A DNA stretch of 46,595 nucleotides from Verrucomicrobiota bacterium (GCA_023416735.1 JAEZGX010000031.1:1-46595), one strand, 5' to 3'. Numbered from the stretch's first letter, positions 33,483 through 42,066 are shown. Notes: generated by a model not told the origin, from the letters alone. Made by a program: numbers and translations.

Positions 33483-34696
33483 CTGAAGCGATAGACGCTC
33501 TGGACCAGTCCTTGCAGCAAGCAGCAGCTGAGCATGAAGGAGCCACCGTAGCTGATGAAAGGAAGCGGTATGCCCGTGATGGGCACCAGCCCGATGGTCA
33601 TGGCGATGTTCACGAACACGTGCACCGTGAACAGCACCGTGACGCCGATGGCGAGCAAGGTGCCGAAGCGGTCTCGTGCGAGACCGGCGATGCGAATGCC
33701 GTTGAACAACACTATCCCAAACAGGCCGAGAACCGTGAAACTTCCTAGAAAACCTTTTTCTTCGGCGATGACCGAGAAGACGAAATCGTTGTGGGCGACG
33801 GAGCGGGGGAGGTAGCCGAGCTGGGCTTGGGTGCCGTCGGTCCAACCCTTGCCCGTGAGTCCACCCGAGCCGACGGAGATGAGCGACTGGCGTTGATTCC
33901 AGCCGATGCCCATCGGGTCGATTTTGTCGGGTGCGACGAAAGAGATGATGCGGTTGCGCTGGTAGTCGTGGAGCGGGACCCACGTATGCGGCTCGAACTT
34001 TCCGCGGTCGTTGACGTAGGACAAGTTGTTGGCGTCCATGAACTGCTGGTAACGCCAGGTGTCCCAGGCAACGACGCCGACGATCAGGAGAAATGCTCCG
34101 AGGGCACCGGCGAAGAAACGCGCGGAAAGCCGGGAAACATAGAGCATCGAGAACACCATCGGGGGCAGGACAATCGCCGATTTAAGATCGGGTTGGAGCA
34201 AGATAAGGAACATGGGCAGACCCACCGCAAGGGCCAATTTCCCCAAGGTTCCCAGAGATTGCGCGACGGTGCCGATTTTGGAGCGGATGAGGATCGACGC
34301 GGTGATGAGAAGGACGCCGATTTTCGCGGTTTCGGACGGTTGGTAGGAGAAGAAGCCGAGATTAATCCAGCGTTGGGAGCCGTAGACCTCCGAACCGATG
34401 CCGGGCATGAGCACGAGAAAGCACGGGATGAGGCAGGCGGCGTAGAACCAATGGGCGACGGCGAGCCAGAAACGGTAGTCGATGAGCGAGACGATCGTGT
34501 AGATGCCGACGCCGCCGGTGAGCCAGATGAGCTGGGTTTGCCAGGCGTTGCCGTTGACCGAGAGTTGGGCGCTGTAGATGAACGCGATGCCGAAGCTGCT
34601 GAGGAGCACGATCGCGAGCGGCGTGAGGAGATCCCAGCGACCGCGCGTCGTCGTTTTGAAAACGGCGAGGTAGTCGGTGGGCGATGGGAGGTTCAC
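33467..34696 (-). CDS. rodA: Rod-shape-determining SEDS glycosyltransferase RodA
   Basis: A 409-aa SEDS protein with about 10 transmembrane helices. Signatures: FFSYQPSETAKIGVLL in the first half, LQPDLKSAIVLPPMV, and the C-terminal GLVPITGIPLPFISYGGSFML (in parts) that defines the FtsW/RodA/SpoVE family. It polymerises peptidoglycan during cell elongation with a partner class B PBP, which is not in this window. A large periplasmic loop (about 215-270) includes HTWVPLHDYQRNRI, RodA-like. The start at 34696 fits the family N-terminus. Confidence 0.92.
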   Translation of the reverse strand: MNLPSPTDYLAVFKTTTRGRWDLLTPLAIVLLSSFGIAFIYSAQLSVNGNAWQTQLIWLTGGVGIYTIVSLIDYRFWLAVAHWFYAACLIPCFLVLMPGIGSEVYGSQRWINLGFFSYQPSETAKIGVLLITASILIRSKIGTVAQSLGTLGKLALAVGLPMFLILLQPDLKSAIVLPPMVFSMLYVSRLSARFFAGALGAFLLIVGVVAWDTWRYQQFMDANNLSYVNDRGKFEPHTWVPLHDYQRNRIISFVAPDKIDPMGIGWNQRQSLISVGSGGLTGKGWTDGTQAQLGYLPRSVAHNDFVFSVIAEEKGFLGSFTVLGLFGIVLFNGIRIAGLARDRFGTLLAIGVTVLFTVHVFVNIAMTIGLVPITGIPLPFISYGGSFMLSCCLLQGLVQSVYRFRKDFA

Positions 34697-34761
34697 GTTG
34701 CGGCGGACCTAAAGGCGGGTGGTGCGGGATGGCAATGCAGCGGGCGGGGTTGGATGCAAAA

Positions 34762-34796
34762 AGGACCACGGATGGACACGGATGGACACGGATCGG
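34762..34796. repeat. Period-10 tandem repeat
   Basis: Three degenerate 10-mers of ACACGGATGG type (from 34766, 34776 and 34786) in the gap between rodA and the O-antigen ligase gene. It sits 20 bases from a second period-10 element of different sequence. Confidence 0.75.
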
Positions 34797-34815
34797 AGGA
34801 ATTCGACCTAGGAAG

Positions 34816-34941
34816 AACCGCGAAGAGCGCGAAGGGGCGCGAAGTAAGCGAGGCGAGCGATGCGGTTCAGCTATGCGTGAGTCGCTCCCCGGGGACGAAA
34901 CCGTGGATGGCTCTTCGCGGAACTTGGCGTTCTTCGCGGTT
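34816..34941. repeat. Inverted-arm element with period-10 repeats
   Basis: Left arm 34816-34846 consists of three 10-mers (AACCGCGAAG, AGCGCGAAGG, GGCGCGAAGT). The right arm 34911-34941 is an imperfect inverse copy (about 26 of 31 match). A 64-base loop lies between. The element occupies most of the gap upstream of the ligase 3' end. Confidence 0.8.
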
Positions 34942-34953
34942 GGAGCGCGTTGC

Positions 34954-36393
34954 TTACGTTTCGATGGGATCTGTTGGTGCGGCGGAGGGCTCGAGGCCAT
35001 GGGCGACGCCGAGGACGGTCCAGAAGACGACGGCGCCCATGGGGCCTTCGAGGACGACGCCGAGGCAGGCGCTCACGAACAGGGCCCAGACGATGCACCA
35101 CGAGCCGGCCGAAGCGAGGGAGCGAGGAATGGCTTGCCAGGTGTGGGCTGCGGCGAGCGCGATGATCGTGAGGAAGAGAAACAGGCCGGCGGCGCCCATG
35201 CGGGCGAAGATCGTGAGCAGGAAGTTGTGGGGGCTGCGGACGTTGAATTCTTCGCTGTTTTCAGGATAGTATTCGCGGACGAAGCGCTCGGCGATGTCGT
35301 GGCCGAAGCCGAGGCCGAGGTAGGGGTTGCCGTCGAGGGTTTCGTCGATGACGGCCTGCCACCAGACGAACCGGTAGAGGTTGTTGTCGCCCTTGTTGAA
35401 CGTCTCGGAGCCGCGGTAGGTGCGCTGGCCGGTCGGATCGAAGACCGACACGACGCGTTCGTAGAGGCCGAAGACCGGGGTTTTTTCCCAGGAAATGCGC
35501 CACGCGCTTGCGACGCTGAGGATCAGAACGATGGCGACGATTCCGCCGACGAGTTGGGCGACGGCGAAACGCCAGCGACCGCGAATGGCGAGCCAGGCCG
35601 CGGCGATGACGAGGGCGAGCATGGACGCCCGGTTGTTCGTGGCGATGACGCCGCCGACGAGGACGAGGCTGATGGCAGCGTTCCAGAAAGCGCGGCTGGA
35701 TTCGAAGCGGAGCCAGAAAAGGAGGGCGCCGATGGCGATAAACGTGCCGGCGAGATCGCCTTTGAAGTAGATGATCGGGTTGCCGCGGAAAGAGAGGACG
35801 TTGAAGAAGAAGTCCGGGAAGCGTTCGAAGAGCAGGAACGCGGGCAGGACGAGCGCGCAGCTCCAAGCGAGGACATCGAGAAACACGCGCGTGCTGCGAG
35901 AGTCGCGGGCGAGATCCTGACCGAGATAGAAAAATGCGGCGTAGTAAACCAACGCGAAGTCCCGCAGCGCCATGAAACCGAACGTGCGGACGTCGAAGAC
36001 GACGCGAAGTGTTCCGAAGATGATCCACGCCAGAATGGCGAAGCTGAGCGGATCGCGGCGCAGGGGAAGTTCGTGGCGCCAGGCGGATTGAACGAGGAGG
36101 ATTCCGCCGGCGAGGAGGAGCGCGAGTTCCGCGGGAAGGAGCGGAAATTGGGAGCTAAGGGAGAGCTGGGCGAAGCCGCGGTTACCGAGGATGTAGCCGG
36201 CGCTGACCGCGATGACGACGACGTGGCCGAGCGGGAGCGGTTGGGCGCGGGCGAGGAGGAAAAGGGCGAGCAGGCCGGCGACGGCGGAAGGCCAAAGGAA
36301 ACGGCCATGAGCGATGTCGACGGCGAGCCACACGGCGACGATCGCGGCGCAAGAGGCGAAAAGTCGGGTGCGCCAGATAGGTGCGATCGTCAT
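34954..36393 (-). CDS. O-antigen ligase/polymerase family protein
   Basis: A 479-aa multi-pass membrane protein (about 11-12 helices) with the Wzy_C/WaaL pattern. A large periplasmic loop (about 305-400) carries GLYERVVSVFDPTGQRTYRGS (in parts), WQAVIDETLDGNPYLGLGFGHD and the hallmark SPHNFLLTIFARMG, whose His is typical of ligases. It either polymerises or ligates an exported polysaccharide. It lies 55 bases after the GT4 gene upstream in the same polysaccharide run. Start ATG at 36393. Confidence 0.87.
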   Translation of the reverse strand: MTIAPIWRTRLFASCAAIVAVWLAVDIAHGRFLWPSAVAGLLALFLLARAQPLPLGHVVVIAVSAGYILGNRGFAQLSLSSQFPLLPAELALLLAGGILLVQSAWRHELPLRRDPLSFAILAWIIFGTLRVVFDVRTFGFMALRDFALVYYAAFFYLGQDLARDSRSTRVFLDVLAWSCALVLPAFLLFERFPDFFFNVLSFRGNPIIYFKGDLAGTFIAIGALLFWLRFESSRAFWNAAISLVLVGGVIATNNRASMLALVIAAAWLAIRGRWRFAVAQLVGGIVAIVLILSVASAWRISWEKTPVFGLYERVVSVFDPTGQRTYRGSETFNKGDNNLYRFVWWQAVIDETLDGNPYLGLGFGHDIAERFVREYYPENSEEFNVRSPHNFLLTIFARMGAAGLFLFLTIIALAAAHTWQAIPRSLASAGSWCIVWALFVSACLGVVLEGPMGAVVFWTVLGVAHGLEPSAAPTDPIET

Positions 36394-36448
36394 GCGAACG
36401 GGGAATCGTGCGAATTCCGGGAAGACGTTGGCAACAGGTGAAGCAAGG

Positions 36449-37654
36449 TCAGGTGGCGGAAGGAGCGGACGCGAGAACGCGGGAATAGAGATCGCGGTAG
36501 TGCTGGATCATGGTTGCGGCGTCGAAATGTTTTTGGGCGAAGGCTTGGGCGAGGCGGGCGGCGCGCGTAGCGGTTTCCGGCTGGGCCAAGGCGATGCCGA
36601 GCGTCTGAGCGATGCTGGTGGGATCGCCGGCGCGGGCGAGCAGCGGGTAATCGGAGGGAAAAACGTCGCGGAGTCCGGGCGCATCGGTGGCGACGACCGG
36701 CAGGCCGGCGAGGGCCGCCTCGATGGCAACGAGCCCGAGACCCTCGTGACGCGAAGGCATGACCAGGACATCGTAACGGTGGAGATGCTGGGCGAAATCG
36801 GGGATCGGGGCGTGGAGGTTAACGTGCCACGAAGGAGGGGGATGGCGGGCCAAGTTGCGAAGCGTGGCGGCGTGCGCGCCGCTGCCGAAAATGTGAAAAT
36901 TGGCGCGACGGCCGGCGGGGAGAGGGGTTTGCTGCAGGATTTCGGGGATGAGATCGGCGCCTTTTTCGTGCTCCAGACGCCCGCCGAAAACGAGTTCGAG
37001 CGGCGCATCGGCGGGACGGATGACGGGCTCGCGGACACGCGGAGGATGGACGCCATTCAGGATAACGGCGGGCGGAAAAGGCGGAGGCGGAGCGCCGGAA
37101 CGTTGGCGCAGCTTGGAGAATGCGGCGAGTGCGCCTGGGGAGACGCAGGCGAGAGCGGCGTGGGCGAGGCGGCGGTCGCACCAACGGCCGAGCTGCGGCG
37201 AGAAGTGCCAGATGACGCTGTTGTGAATGGTGCGAACGACGGGGATCGAACGGAGGCGCGGGCGCAGCGCGAGCAACACGGCGTAGCTGGATTCGGGAAT
37301 CTCGGTGTGCAGGTGAATCAAGTCCGGTTGCGTGGCGCGGAGGGTGCGTGCGAGAGCGAAGGCGCCGGTGAGCATGCCTCCGAAGCGCATGGGAACGCGC
37401 GGCCCGAGGTGGAGGGGAATGTCGCGAGCGAGGATCTCGCGACGCAGCGATTCGCCGACCGCGCCGTCGCCAACTCCGCGCACGGCGTGGAAGGCGAATG
37501 AAAAGGCGTCGGTCGGCGCGGTGGCGATGGCGGCGGCGATGCGCTCGGCGCCGCCGAGTGCAAGGTGAGAGACGACCTGCAGGATGCACGGGCGGCGGCG
37601 AAGGCGTTTGCCAGAGGAAGTGGAAAGCTCAGCGGGTGCGCGGTGCGGCGGCAT
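36449..37654 (-). CDS. GT4-family glycosyltransferase
   Basis: A 401-aa GT-B enzyme: N-terminal HLALGGAERIAAAIA (donor/acceptor loop), C-terminal FGGRLEHEKGADLIPEIL, and the EX7E motif in SRHEGLGLVAIEAALAGLPVV. GT4 enzymes transfer a sugar with retention from a nucleotide donor, typically to a lipid-linked oligosaccharide. Its 5' end overlaps the flippase gene's 3' end by 26 bases, indicating coupling within the polysaccharide operon. Confidence 0.9.
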   Translation of the reverse strand: MPPHRAPAELSTSSGKRLRRRPCILQVVSHLALGGAERIAAAIATAPTDAFSFAFHAVRGVGDGAVGESLRREILARDIPLHLGPRVPMRFGGMLTGAFALARTLRATQPDLIHLHTEIPESSYAVLLALRPRLRSIPVVRTIHNSVIWHFSPQLGRWCDRRLAHAALACVSPGALAAFSKLRQRSGAPPPPFPPAVILNGVHPPRVREPVIRPADAPLELVFGGRLEHEKGADLIPEILQQTPLPAGRRANFHIFGSGAHAATLRNLARHPPPSWHVNLHAPIPDFAQHLHRYDVLVMPSRHEGLGLVAIEAALAGLPVVATDAPGLRDVFPSDYPLLARAGDPTSIAQTLGIALAQPETATRAARLAQAFAQKHFDAATMIQHYRDLYSRVLASAPSAT

Positions 37655-39116
37655 GAGAAGCGGAGCGAAGTTGTCCGATGCGCTGGAGTTCGGAGCGCAG
37701 AGATGGGATAGAGAGGGCGATCAGGCTGGTGACGCCCAAGGCAGCGGAAGTGGTGACGGCGAAGCGAAACGCCCAGGGAAAGTCAGCCGTGATGCGGTGA
37801 AAGGTGGTGAGCGCGAGTGCGAAGAGCAGCGCGAGTGCGAGTGGGCCTGCGAGTGCGGAGAAGTAGTCGCGCAGCGCGAGCGGTGTTTTCCAGGTTGCGG
37901 CGGCGAGGCGCGGAAAAACGAAGAGGAGGTTGACGACGGCGAGCGCCATCGCGAGGCCAACGGGGCCGTAGGGACGCGCGAGCCAGAGCGCGAGGGACGT
38001 GGTGACGAGAGCGCCGACGGTCAAGAGGACGAGCCGTTGGGTTTTCGCGATTGCAAAACAAACGGCATAGACGGTGACGGTAAGATAGGAGGCGGCGGCG
38101 CTGACGGCGAGCCAGCGAAGGAGCGGGGCGGCGTCGGTCCAGTCGGGACCGAGGAGGAGGCGCACGATGTCGTGGGGAACAGCGATGCAGAGGACGGCGA
38201 GCGGAAGGGTGAGATGAGCGAGGAGATTGGCGGCGTGGCGCACGGCGGTCGAAAAATCCGGCGAAGCGGGGGAGAGACGCGACAGACTCGCGGCGAGAAC
38301 CTGGGTGAGTGGAGAGGCGATGTGGGTGACTGGGAGTGCGAGGAGTTGATTGGGACGGTTGTAGAGACCGGCGGCGCCGGCGCCGAACCAGCCTCCCATG
38401 AGCACGGTGTCGATTTGCGTGAGGATGCACTGGAGGACGTTGTAGGCGAGGAGGTCGGACGCGGGACGCCAGAGCGGACGAATGCTGAGCCAGCGAGCGG
38501 GGGCCGTGGAGCGCCAGCCGCAAACTCGCCAGGCGCCGATGAGACAGACGGATTCGGAAACCAGCAGAAATGCGACGAAAGCGTAGGCGCCTCCATCGAG
38601 CAGCGCGGTGGCGATCATCGCAACGGTGCCAATGACGGCGGCCCAGGTTTCGATGCGGTTGAGTTCGGCGAAACGGAGATCGCGAGCGAGGAGCACGCGT
38701 GGCCAGGTGTTGAGCCCGATTAGGACGAGCGCGGCGCTCATGGTGGCGACGAGCGGGGTGAGTTGGGCGTCGTTGAAAAACAAGGCGACGGCGGGAGCGA
38801 GCGCGAGCATGGCGCCGCCGAGGAGGAGTCCAAGGGCGGCGTGGGCGAGCCAGAGCGTGGTGCGTTGTTCTTCGGTGAGATCGCGAGCCTGGATGGCGGC
38901 GGAGCCGAGGCCGAGGTCACGGAAAAGAACCAGCACGAAGAAAACGGATGCGGCCATGGCGAACAGGCCGTGTTGCGCGGGAGCGACGAGCCGGGCGAGA
39001 ACGACGATTCCGACGGCTTTGCAGGCGATGCGGATGACGTGCGAGAAAAGGCTGCTGCGATAGCCGGCGGCGGCGCGAACGACGACGGAGTCCGGCGGGG
39101 CCTCGGCGGAGCTCAT
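37629..39116 (-). CDS. Lipopolysaccharide/oligosaccharide flippase (Wzx/MATE-like)
   Basis: A 495-aa membrane protein with about 12-14 helices, polysaccharide-biosynthesis (PF13440/PF01943) type. The N-terminus SLFSHVIRIACKAVGIVVLARLVAPAQHGLFAMA (in parts) and RDLGLGSAAIQARDLT are classic for Wzx-like lipid-linked oligosaccharide flippases. The ATG at 39116 overlaps the upstream GT stop (ATGA). A much longer open frame continues upstream but is the antisense shadow of that GT gene. Confidence 0.88.
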   Translation of the reverse strand: MSSAEAPPDSVVVRAAAGYRSSLFSHVIRIACKAVGIVVLARLVAPAQHGLFAMAASVFFVLVLFRDLGLGSAAIQARDLTEEQRTTLWLAHAALGLLLGGAMLALAPAVALFFNDAQLTPLVATMSAALVLIGLNTWPRVLLARDLRFAELNRIETWAAVIGTVAMIATALLDGGAYAFVAFLLVSESVCLIGAWRVCGWRSTAPARWLSIRPLWRPASDLLAYNVLQCILTQIDTVLMGGWFGAGAAGLYNRPNQLLALPVTHIASPLTQVLAASLSRLSPASPDFSTAVRHAANLLAHLTLPLAVLCIAVPHDIVRLLLGPDWTDAAPLLRWLAVSAAASYLTVTVYAVCFAIAKTQRLVLLTVGALVTTSLALWLARPYGPVGLAMALAVVNLLFVFPRLAAATWKTPLALRDYFSALAGPLALALLFALALTTFHRITADFPWAFRFAVTTSAALGVTSLIALSIPSLRSELQRIGQLRSASHAAAPRTR

Positions 39117-40243
39117 GCGGCGGACGGGGCGGACAACGCGCGGGCGAGGGCGGTGAGGTGTTGATCGCGCGTGAAGTGGCCGAGATAGTGGGCGCGGAGT
39201 TCGCCGGCGGGCGGTGGCGTGTGGCGGGCGACCAGGAGAGCTTCGGCGAGTTGGTCGGGGCGGGTGGGTTCGACGAGATGGATGTGCGGGTGGGGTGTGG
39301 CGGGAAGCATCGACGGGATCGCGCGCCAGCGGGTGGCAACGATGGGGAGATCGTGAGCGAGGGCTTCGATCAATGCGAGCGGCTGGGCTTCGTGCGGGTA
39401 GGCGGTCGGGTAACAGAAGACATCGGCGGCGGAGAGGAGCGCGTGTTTTTCGGATTCGTTGGCGAAACCGACGTGGCGAACGACGTCGGTGCCGAGGGCG
39501 ACGACCTGGGAGAAGAAGGCGTGTTGATCGGCGACGGTGGCGAAACCGCCGGCGACGGTGAGTTGGAAGGCGTGGGGCTCGCGGCGATTGGCGATGGCGA
39601 TCGCGGTGAGAAGCTCGAAGAGGCCTTTTTCGCGCGAACACAGTCCCAGGAACAGAAGCTCGGTGGGAGATTGGTTCCGGGTTTTGAGTTTTGGGTTTTC
39701 GGTCGGGGGGAGGTCGAGGCCGTTGGGGATGACGGCGGTGCGTTTGGGGTGGAAGTGTTGGGCGTCGGGGAGGAGTTCGGAGGCGAGGGAGATCGAGAGA
39801 TCGGCGCGGCCCAAGAGACGGTGAGTGAGCAGGCGTTCGAACGCGGTGGCGTGATGCGTGAGCCAATCGCCGAGCCCGACGGCGTGCCAATGGAGGATGA
39901 GTGAAGAGAAAAACGGGCGACAGAGGAGCATCACGATCCAGTCGCGGTAGAGCGCACTGCGTTTGGCGGGTGCGGGGACGTAGTAGAGCGCCAGCGGACC
40001 ATGGCGAAAACGGAGGACGAGCGCACGAAAGCAGGCGGTGAGGAGCGGGAGGAGTTTGGCGACACGCGGGCGGCCGATGTCGGTGGAGTCGCGGGAAAGA
40101 CGGACGTCGACGTGGTGGAGCGTGAGGTGCGGCGCGACGGACGGGAGGTGGTCGAGGAGGGTTTTGACCATCAGGCTTTGGCCGTGCACGGGCGGCGGCG
40201 TGTGGGCGAAAACGAGGAGATGTTGAAGCGGCGCGGGCGGCAC
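39113..40243 (-). CDS. GT4-family glycosyltransferase containing a repeat-derived segment
   Basis: About 376 aa, GT-B fold: N-terminus LLVFAHTPPPVHGQSLMV, IPNGLDLP, LFLGLCSREKGLFELL and the EX7E-like region YPHEAQPLALIEALAHDLPIV. The segment TENPKLKTRNQSP (about 179-191) is encoded by a period-7 repeat on the opposite strand (39673-39707), apparently an in-frame insertion. A GTG at 40243 is chosen because the upstream ATG at 40309 would start inside a palindromic repeat and code for WSLDLGSWSF, which is repeat sequence. First gene of the polysaccharide run. Confidence 0.82.
   Translation of the reverse strand: MPPAPLQHLLVFAHTPPPVHGQSLMVKTLLDHLPSVAPHLTLHHVDVRLSRDSTDIGRPRVAKLLPLLTACFRALVLRFRHGPLALYYVPAPAKRSALYRDWIVMLLCRPFFSSLILHWHAVGLGDWLTHHATAFERLLTHRLLGRADLSISLASELLPDAQHFHPKRTAVIPNGLDLPPTENPKLKTRNQSPTELLFLGLCSREKGLFELLTAIAIANRREPHAFQLTVAGGFATVADQHAFFSQVVALGTDVVRHVGFANESEKHALLSAADVFCYPTAYPHEAQPLALIEALAHDLPIVATRWRAIPSMLPATPHPHIHLVEPTRPDQLAEALLVARHTPPPAGELRAHYLGHFTRDQHLTALARALSAPSAA
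39673..39707 (+). repeat. Period-7 repeat inside a glycosyltransferase gene
   Basis: Five consecutive degenerate heptamers GGTTCCG, GGTTTTG, AGTTTTG, GGTTTTC and GGTCGGG. Same GGTTTNG family as 41315-41363, but here antisense to the reading frame. Confidence 0.8.
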
Positions 40244-40250
40244 GGGAGGA

Positions 40251-40354
40251 AAGCTCCAAGATCCAAGGTCCAAGCTCCAGAGAACTTTCAAATCCCAAAC
40301 ACCGATCAACTCATTGAATTTTGAAGGTTGGTTCTTCTCTGGATCTTGGAGCTT
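40251..40354. repeat. Inverted-arm element with period-7 repeats
   Basis: The left arm holds four heptamers (AGCTCCA, AGATCCA, AGGTCCA, AGCTCCA; 40252-40279) followed by GAGAA. The right arm (40335-40354) is the exact inverse of AAGCTCCAAGATCCA plus GAGAA, so the arms differ by exactly two heptamers. It fills the gap between the divergent GT4 and exosortase genes. Confidence 0.85.
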
Positions 40355-40406
40355 CTTTGATGGGGCTTGGAATGTGGGCGGCGGGCGATGAGAGTCGCGC
40401 GACTTG

Positions 40407-42041
40407 ATGAGTTCCGTTTCAGCGCAGAGTGGATTTCAGAGGTGGGCAGCGGCGGGGGTGTGCGCGGTCGCGGGATTCGTGGTGTTTCAGTTTTTTGGGA
40501 ATGCGACGCGGGGCTATGTGGATACGGGGTCGGTGTTCTGGTGGTGGGTGAGTCAGTGGCTGGATCCGCAGGCGGAGACGGAACACGGGTGGTTGGTGTT
40601 GGGGATTTCGCTGTGGTTGTTGTGGCGGAATTTGGAGAGAGCCCGGAGCTCAGAGCCGAGAGCTGAGAGCGGAAAGATTAACGGCGAAATCGCCGCGTGC
40701 CTGGTGATGGCGGTGGCGCTGGGGGTGCATGCGGTGGGGTTTGTGGCGCAGCAGACGCGGGTTTCGATCGTGGCGGTGTTGTTGTTTATGTGGGGCGTGC
40801 TGCGGCTCGGCGGGGGAAAACGGTGGGGCGGTGCGGCGATGTTTCCGCTGGGGTTTTTGATGTTTGCGATTCCGTTGAACGTGCTGGATTCGGTCGGGTT
40901 CTGGCTACGGCTGTGGGTGATCGATGCGGCGGAGCCGATTGCGCGGGTGGCGGGGATCGAGGTGGTGCGGAGCGGGACGCAGCTCTTCGCGCCAGACGGG
41001 CGTTATCAATACGATGTGGCGGCGGCGTGTTCGGGCGTGCGGTCGTTGATGGCGCTGGCGGCGTTGTCGCTGCTGGTGGGATATTTGAATTTTCGGACCG
41101 GGTGGCGACGGGCGCTGATGCTGGCGCTGTGTTTTCCGCTGACGTATTTGGGAAATGTTACACGGATAGTGGCGATTATTTTTGCGGCGCAAGCTGGCGG
41201 TCAGGAGTGGGGCGAACGGGCGCACGAAGTGATGGGGTTCGGGGTGTTCGCGATTGTGTTGGGCGGGGTGTTGTTGGCGGCGAAGGCGCTGCAGAAATGG
41301 ATGCCGGAGGGGGAGGTTTTGGGTTCTGGGTTTAGGGTTTTGGGTTCGGGGTTTGGAGTTCGGAAGGGGCGTCGTGGGGTGGCGACCGCGACCGTGGTGG
41401 CGCTTGCGGTGGCGGAGATGTTTTTCTTGGGACGGGTCGCGGCGGGAGCACTGGAAGGTGGAGCGGGTGTGAGATTGGCGGAGGGCGAAAGAGATCCGGT
41501 GGAGTTGCCCGCCTTTGTCGGGACGGAGTGGATTGGAAGGCGAGCGGAGGTGACGGCGGTGGAGCGGGAGATTTTGCCGAAGGACACGGGGTTTTCGCGG
41601 CGGAATTACGTGAATGTGAGCGATGCGCGACATGCGGTGTTTGTGTCGATTGTGTTGAGCGGGAAGGATCGCACCTCGATTCACCGGCCGGAGCTGTGTT
41701 TGGTGGGGCAGGGATGGACGATTGGCGAAAAGCGGGCGGTGAAGTTTGCGGTCGATGGCGCGGAGGGATGGGAGGCGACGCTGTTGGAGACGGAGATGGT
41801 GGAGCCGCGGAGCGGGCGGCGGATTCCGGCGCGGGTGGCGTATTGGTTTGTAAGCAGCGAGACCGCGACGGGGACGCATTGGGGGCGGTTTTGGCATGAT
41901 GCCTGGGGGCGGTTGCGCGGTCGGGCGGATCGGTGGGCGTATGTGCTGGTGCAGACGGATGCGACCGATGGGGACGAAGCGGCGCTGGCGCGAATGCGGG
42001 AGGTGGTGGCGGGGACGTTGAGTGAAGTGGTGTTGAGGTGA
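40407..42041 (+). CDS. Exosortase with fused EpsI (DUF3485) domain
   Basis: A 544-aa membrane protein. The exosortase part (1-300, about 8 helices) has the catalytic triad Cys208 (AAACSGVRSL), Arg253 (GNVTRIVAI) and His273 (AHEVMGFGVF). The C-terminal half (about 325-544) is EpsI-like, with HRPELCLVGQGW. Exosortases cut PEP-CTERM-type sorting signals and are tied to exopolysaccharide loci, as here. Two stretches (residues about 77-90 and 303-319, ARSSEPRAESG and VLGSGFRVLGSGFG) are coded by period-7 repeats and lie in loops. A TTG one codon upstream is disregarded. Confidence 0.9.
   Translation: MSSVSAQSGFQRWAAAGVCAVAGFVVFQFFGNATRGYVDTGSVFWWWVSQWLDPQAETEHGWLVLGISLWLLWRNLERARSSEPRAESGKINGEIAACLVMAVALGVHAVGFVAQQTRVSIVAVLLFMWGVLRLGGGKRWGGAAMFPLGFLMFAIPLNVLDSVGFWLRLWVIDAAEPIARVAGIEVVRSGTQLFAPDGRYQYDVAAACSGVRSLMALAALSLLVGYLNFRTGWRRALMLALCFPLTYLGNVTRIVAIIFAAQAGGQEWGERAHEVMGFGVFAIVLGGVLLAAKALQKWMPEGEVLGSGFRVLGSGFGVRKGRRGVATATVVALAVAEMFFLGRVAAGALEGGAGVRLAEGERDPVELPAFVGTEWIGRRAEVTAVEREILPKDTGFSRRNYVNVSDARHAVFVSIVLSGKDRTSIHRPELCLVGQGWTIGEKRAVKFAVDGAEGWEATLLETEMVEPRSGRRIPARVAYWFVSSETATGTHWGRFWHDAWGRLRGRADRWAYVLVQTDATDGDEAALARMREVVAGTLSEVVLR
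40635..40676 (+). repeat. Period-7 repeat inside the exosortase gene (cytoplasmic loop)
   Basis: Six heptamers ending mostly in GAG: GAGAGAG, CCCGGAG, CTCAGAG, CCGAGAG, CTGAGAG, CGGAAAG. 42 bases keep the reading frame. Confidence 0.78.
41315..41363 (+). repeat. Period-7 repeat inside the exosortase gene (interdomain linker)
   Basis: Seven heptamers: GGTTTTG, GGTTCTG, GGTTTAG, GGTTTTG, GGTTCGG, GGTTTGG, AGTTCGG. It lies at the joint between exosortase and EpsI domains. It codes for a repeated VLGSGF. Confidence 0.85.
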
Positions 42042-42066
42042 GAAACGGAAGAGCTGGGCGAGGATG

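Noticed and set aside
39117..40298. N-terminal extension of the flippase to nearly 890 residues
   Set aside because: The added part is an Arg/Pro/His-rich antiframe of the GT4 gene; the flippase family N-terminus starts at the ATG at 39116, which overlaps the GT4 stop.
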